Origin: Mesostigma viride
Taxonomy: Eukaryota; Streptophyta; Mesostigmatophyceae; Mesostigmatales; Mesostigmataceae
DNA: 45,608 nucleotides
Reading direction: 5' to 3'
Assembly: GCA_009746045.1 (NCBI GenBank)
Contig: RPFO01000915.1
Span: forward strand, 12,501-58,108
Shown here: positions 43,453-45,608 of the stretch, piece after piece
How the letters are laid out: every line of letters starts with the position of its first letter
Position numbering within the stretch: position 1 is the stretch's first letter
Notes under the pieces: model-generated
Told to the model about the DNA's origin: nothing
What the model saw: the letters and a program-made list of their open reading frames with translations, nothing else
Database searches by the model: none
Program-made: the position numbers and the translations under genes

Positions 43453-43455
43453 CGT

Positions 43456-44190
43456 CTACCCTACCTTGACGCCACCTGTTACGAGACACCCCCCGGCCTT
43501 CGGGTGGAATAAGAGGCACTCCCCGCTGCCGTAAATCACGCGCATAAACTCGTCCTTCACGTCCGCCTGGTCGCTGCCGGGCTTGGAGGCGCCCGCGACG
43601 ATGGCGTCGATGCCTATGTGCCTGATGATGCACCAGATGTACTGGGGCAGGCCGGCGGACGCGTAGAAGTCTCTGTCGGGCCCGAGGAACGCGGACAGCG
43701 CGTCCGTGATGTCCTTGTCGTCCGGATGGGGCAGCACCTCCCGAGAGTGGCAGACAACACGGCCGTCCTGTGCCTCTTCCCGGCTTTATCCTCTCCGCGC
43801 GGGGGGCTTCTCCCCAGGGGGGGAACACGATCTCTTTGTCGGGGTGATCCAGGTCGTACGTCACCACGTACTCGCGACCGCCGTACCCGTACACGACGGA
43901 CATGGACAGCCTGCGGTGGGCCGCGAAGGCGCACGCCCCCAGCTTATCCAGCAGGGCCGAGGGGGGCAGCCTCAGGGGCCCGCGGCACACAGCTCCCGGA
44001 ACTTGGTGGTGTAAATCCCCCACTCGTCCTCGTGGCTAAGAAAGACCCTCTTGATCAGCAGCGGGCCCCCCTCTTCGTTCCCCGGCCCTCCCCGCAGCCT
44101 CTTCCGCACGCACCTGGCCAGCGCCAGGATGCGAAGGAGCGCCATCCACAGCCACAACTTCACCCAGGCCGCCACCTCGCGAGGGTCCAT
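43456..44190 (-). CDS. Membrane-anchored viral protein, three frame breaks
   Basis: The minus strand starts MDPREVAAWVKLWLWMALL, a probable transmembrane segment followed by basic RCVRKRLRGG, then KRVFLSHEDEWGIYTTKFR. The frame then shifts (about 43970-43980) to LLDKLGACAFAAHRRLSMS, VVYGYGGREYVVTYDLDHP, DKEIVFPPWGEA, and shifts twice more (about 43800-43830 and 43742-43750) to HPDDKDITDALSAFLGPDR, DFYASAGLPQYIW, up to TGGVKVG and TAG at 43456. Length 735 plus three missing bases is a multiple of three and gives 245 residues. I recall a similar layout (N-terminal anchor, then a GP-x-x-D/N-F/W motif) in algal viruses but cannot name the family. Structural or virion membrane role is only a guess. 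Its ATG lies two bases after the stop of the next gene upstream. Confidence 0.55.
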
Positions 44191-44192
44191 GT

Positions 44193-44408
44193 TTAGTCTT
44201 CCTTGAGAGCATATTTTAGCTCCTGAGAACGCACCTTGCGCTTGTCCGTGCTGTAGTGCTCGCGCAGGTACTTGTTCAGATATTCTGGCTCCTCGTCGCC
44301 CCCCGCGGCCGTGGCGGGCGGCTTGGCAGGTTCCGCGTCCGAGCCGGGCGGCTCCTTCTTGGCGGGCTGCTTCTTGGCGGTGAAGTCGTCGTACCACGCG
44401 TCTTCCAT
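44193..44408 (-). CDS. Small charged viral protein
   Basis: A 71-residue frame starting MEDAWYDDFTAKKQPAKKE, with an acidic/lysine/alanine linker and a C-terminal helix (YLNKYLREHYSTDKRKVRS) that could bind a partner. No family recognised. It is intact. It is the first gene of a minus-strand run of three nearly abutting genes and is divergent from the Bro-N-like gene. Confidence 0.55.
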   Translation of the reverse strand: MEDAWYDDFTAKKQPAKKEPPGSDAEPAKPPATAAGGDEEPEYLNKYLREHYSTDKRKVRSQELKYALKED

Positions 44409-44658
44409 GGTCAGTCAGTCGTACCAAGGGCGGCCACATTATTCCCCGACGAAACGCATGACCGGAACGCATGACCAGATGGGACATACAAGACAAACGC
44501 TCACAAGAAGTATAAACCTCCGCACTTGCCCCCTCTCGTCACCAGGATACGCAACTCCAACTAGAGCCCACGAGACGGTGTGGGACAAGTATCCCGAGCG
44601 TCCGTAGGTGCGCCCACACACAGCAGATTTTGCCTGGGGACAGTAGTCAGCGTCCACG
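44409..44658. promoter_or_regulatory. Divergent viral promoter region with direct repeats
   Basis: This 250-bp segment lies between divergent start codons. It holds the direct repeat AACGCATGACC at 44453-44463 and 44466-44476, 13 bases apart, a candidate operator. A TATA-like AGTATAAAC lies at about 44508-44516, roughly 145 bases before the Bro-N-like start. Confidence 0.5.
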
Positions 44659-45546
44659 ATGTCCTCGGTGATCCGCTACCTGACCCCCGCAGACGGGGCG
44701 GAGGAGGACCCGCAATTCAGCGGCAAGATCCGCGTGACGGACGATGGAAAGATTTCGATCATCGACGTCATTGCTTGCATTTCGTTCACTAACCCAGACA
44801 GGACGTTGAAGGTTAACTCTCACAGGATGGCAAGTCTGGCCCTTGCTAACCTCGTGAAAGAGCACAAGGAGGTGGAATATGGCATATTACACTTCAAATT
44901 CCCCGGTCCCGGGCAGCGGGACACGCCCGTGACCGACCGCCAGGGGATGACCAAGATCATAATGCTGCTCCCCGGCAAGATCGCTGCCAAGTTCCGGGAC
45001 AGTGTGGCGGTGCTGCTGGAGCGCTACCTGGAGGCGGACCGCTCGCTGGCCGAGGACATCCTCCGGCGGGCGGACGCGAAGGAGGGCGCCATCGCCAACC
45101 TGGGGGATCACCCCCGCATCCGCAGCTGTATGGCCACCAAGAGGCTGAACGGGTGCATCAAGGAGTACTCGGACAATCACAAGGGCTGCGGCGTGCTCTA
45201 CCCCGCGGTGCACGACATCAACAACCTGGCGGTGACCGGCAAGACCGCCAAGGAGCTGAAGACGCTCCATTCCGCGCGGGACTCCATGTCCTCCCGCGAC
45301 CTGGAGACCGAGTCCCAGCTGGCCGCCATGTATTTTCTGCAGATCCGGGAGGCAGAGAAGCTAAAGGCCGACTCCCAGCTCAACCCCGTGGAGGTGGCCA
45401 AGAGGACGCGTGACATGTTTGAACCCGTGTTCAGGGCAGACGGTCTGCATGACGCCGTGGCTGACGTCGGTCGCGTCAAGGAGAACGCGAAGGTAATGCG
45501 CCTCAATCAGAGGGCGGACAGGGTGGCCAGGATCGCGAATGAATAA
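44659..45546 (+). CDS. Bro-N/KilA-N-like viral DNA-binding protein
   Basis: An intact 295-residue frame, MSSVIRYLTPADGAEEDPQ. The N-terminal 130 residues read KIRVTDDGKISIIDVIACI, then FTNPDRTLKVNSHRM, YGILHFKFPGPGQRDTPVT and GMTKIIMLLPGKIAAKFRD. This resembles the Bro-N/KilA-N/MSV199-like fold of phage antirepressors and of large DNA viruses: the 'I-R-x-T-x-D-G-x-I-S-x-x-D-V' entry, then an 'L-L-P-G-K-x-A-x-x-x-R' helix, then a helix VLLERYLEADRSLAEDILR. The C-terminal half (VAKRTRDMFEPVFRADGLH, KENAKVMRLNQRADRVARI) is helical and unassigned. These proteins bind DNA and are often multi-copy regulators in viruses. TATA-like AGTATAAAC lies upstream. AT-rich sequence follows the stop. Start is the first ATG, matching the domain start. 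Confidence 0.6.
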   Translation: MSSVIRYLTPADGAEEDPQFSGKIRVTDDGKISIIDVIACISFTNPDRTLKVNSHRMASLALANLVKEHKEVEYGILHFKFPGPGQRDTPVTDRQGMTKIIMLLPGKIAAKFRDSVAVLLERYLEADRSLAEDILRRADAKEGAIANLGDHPRIRSCMATKRLNGCIKEYSDNHKGCGVLYPAVHDINNLAVTGKTAKELKTLHSARDSMSSRDLETESQLAAMYFLQIREAEKLKADSQLNPVEVAKRTRDMFEPVFRADGLHDAVADVGRVKENAKVMRLNQRADRVARIANE

Positions 45547-45608
45547 CTCAACATTTTAATACACTTTACTCCTTCAACTGTTATAATGATGACACAAGAG
45601 CACGTCTC

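Larger units (their letters stand above)
41894..45608. mobile_element. Left part of an integrated DNA virus (polinton-like or giant virus)
   Basis: From about 42 kb the genes are intron-free, small, spaced by 2-40 bases and arranged in divergent pairs, unlike the intron-rich host genes to the left. One encodes a VLTF2-like zinc-ribbon factor and one a Bro-N/KilA-N-like protein; both families are characteristic of large or polinton-like algal DNA viruses. No capsid protein, packaging ATPase, protease, integrase or polymerase lies inside the window, and the right end is not seen, so virus class and size are open. The left border lies within 41894-42060. Confidence 0.7.

Overview
The window looks like nuclear DNA of a green alga, with the order Chlamydomonadales as a tentative placement. 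The reasons are spliced genes with GT-AG introns, GC-rich exons, very abundant micro- and minisatellites, L1-type LINE debris, and a TGTAA polyadenylation-type signal 48 bases after one stop codon. It is not prokaryotic: there are no operons, Shine-Dalgarno starts or CRISPR arrays, and the recognisable host proteins are eukaryotic.

Layout. 1-2505 (+): the last three exons of a GAF-domain protein. 3205-13300: a dense nest of retroelements. These include several copies of an L1-type ORF1 that run directly into a 3' UTR with no reverse transcriptase, fragments of LINEs with reverse-transcriptase tails, and many 3' ends sharing a small hairpin followed by a TTAA-rich tail. An 840-bp GGAT/GGAC array and a 490-bp 9-mer array lie among them. 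13301-15430: a 2-kb element with terminal inverted repeats flanked by TTAA, holding a nested LINE fragment with a 14-bp target-site duplication, then a 135-bp MITE. 17430-19689 (-): RBM8A/Y14, the exon-junction-complex RNA-binding protein, in three exons. 21.4-24.6 kb (+): a GNAT N-acetyltransferase with a plastid-transit-like leader. 25.1-26.6 kb: more LINE 3' ends. 27187-38679 (-): a 12-exon KNL1/Spc105 kinetochore scaffold with a PP1-docking motif and six copies of a diverged MELT-like repeat. 39799-41893 (+): an unidentified coiled-coil protein gene.

From about 41.9 kb to the right edge the organisation changes completely. Genes become intron-free, nearly abutting and on both strands. One encodes a zinc-ribbon protein resembling the VLTF2-like transcription factor of large and polinton-like algal DNA viruses, one a membrane-anchored protein, one an AT-hook protein, and one a Bro-N/KilA-N-like DNA-binding protein. 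I read this as the left end of an integrated polinton-like or giant virus. No capsid, ATPase or polymerase gene lies inside the window, so the class is not settled.

At least six genes, host and viral, show reading-frame breaks. Five fit single missing bases, mostly in G/C runs; in the viral membrane protein three separate breaks together require three missing bases. This fits long-read undercalling in the assembly better than gene death. Exon boundaries were placed by reading frame, phase and protein continuity; they are predictions.
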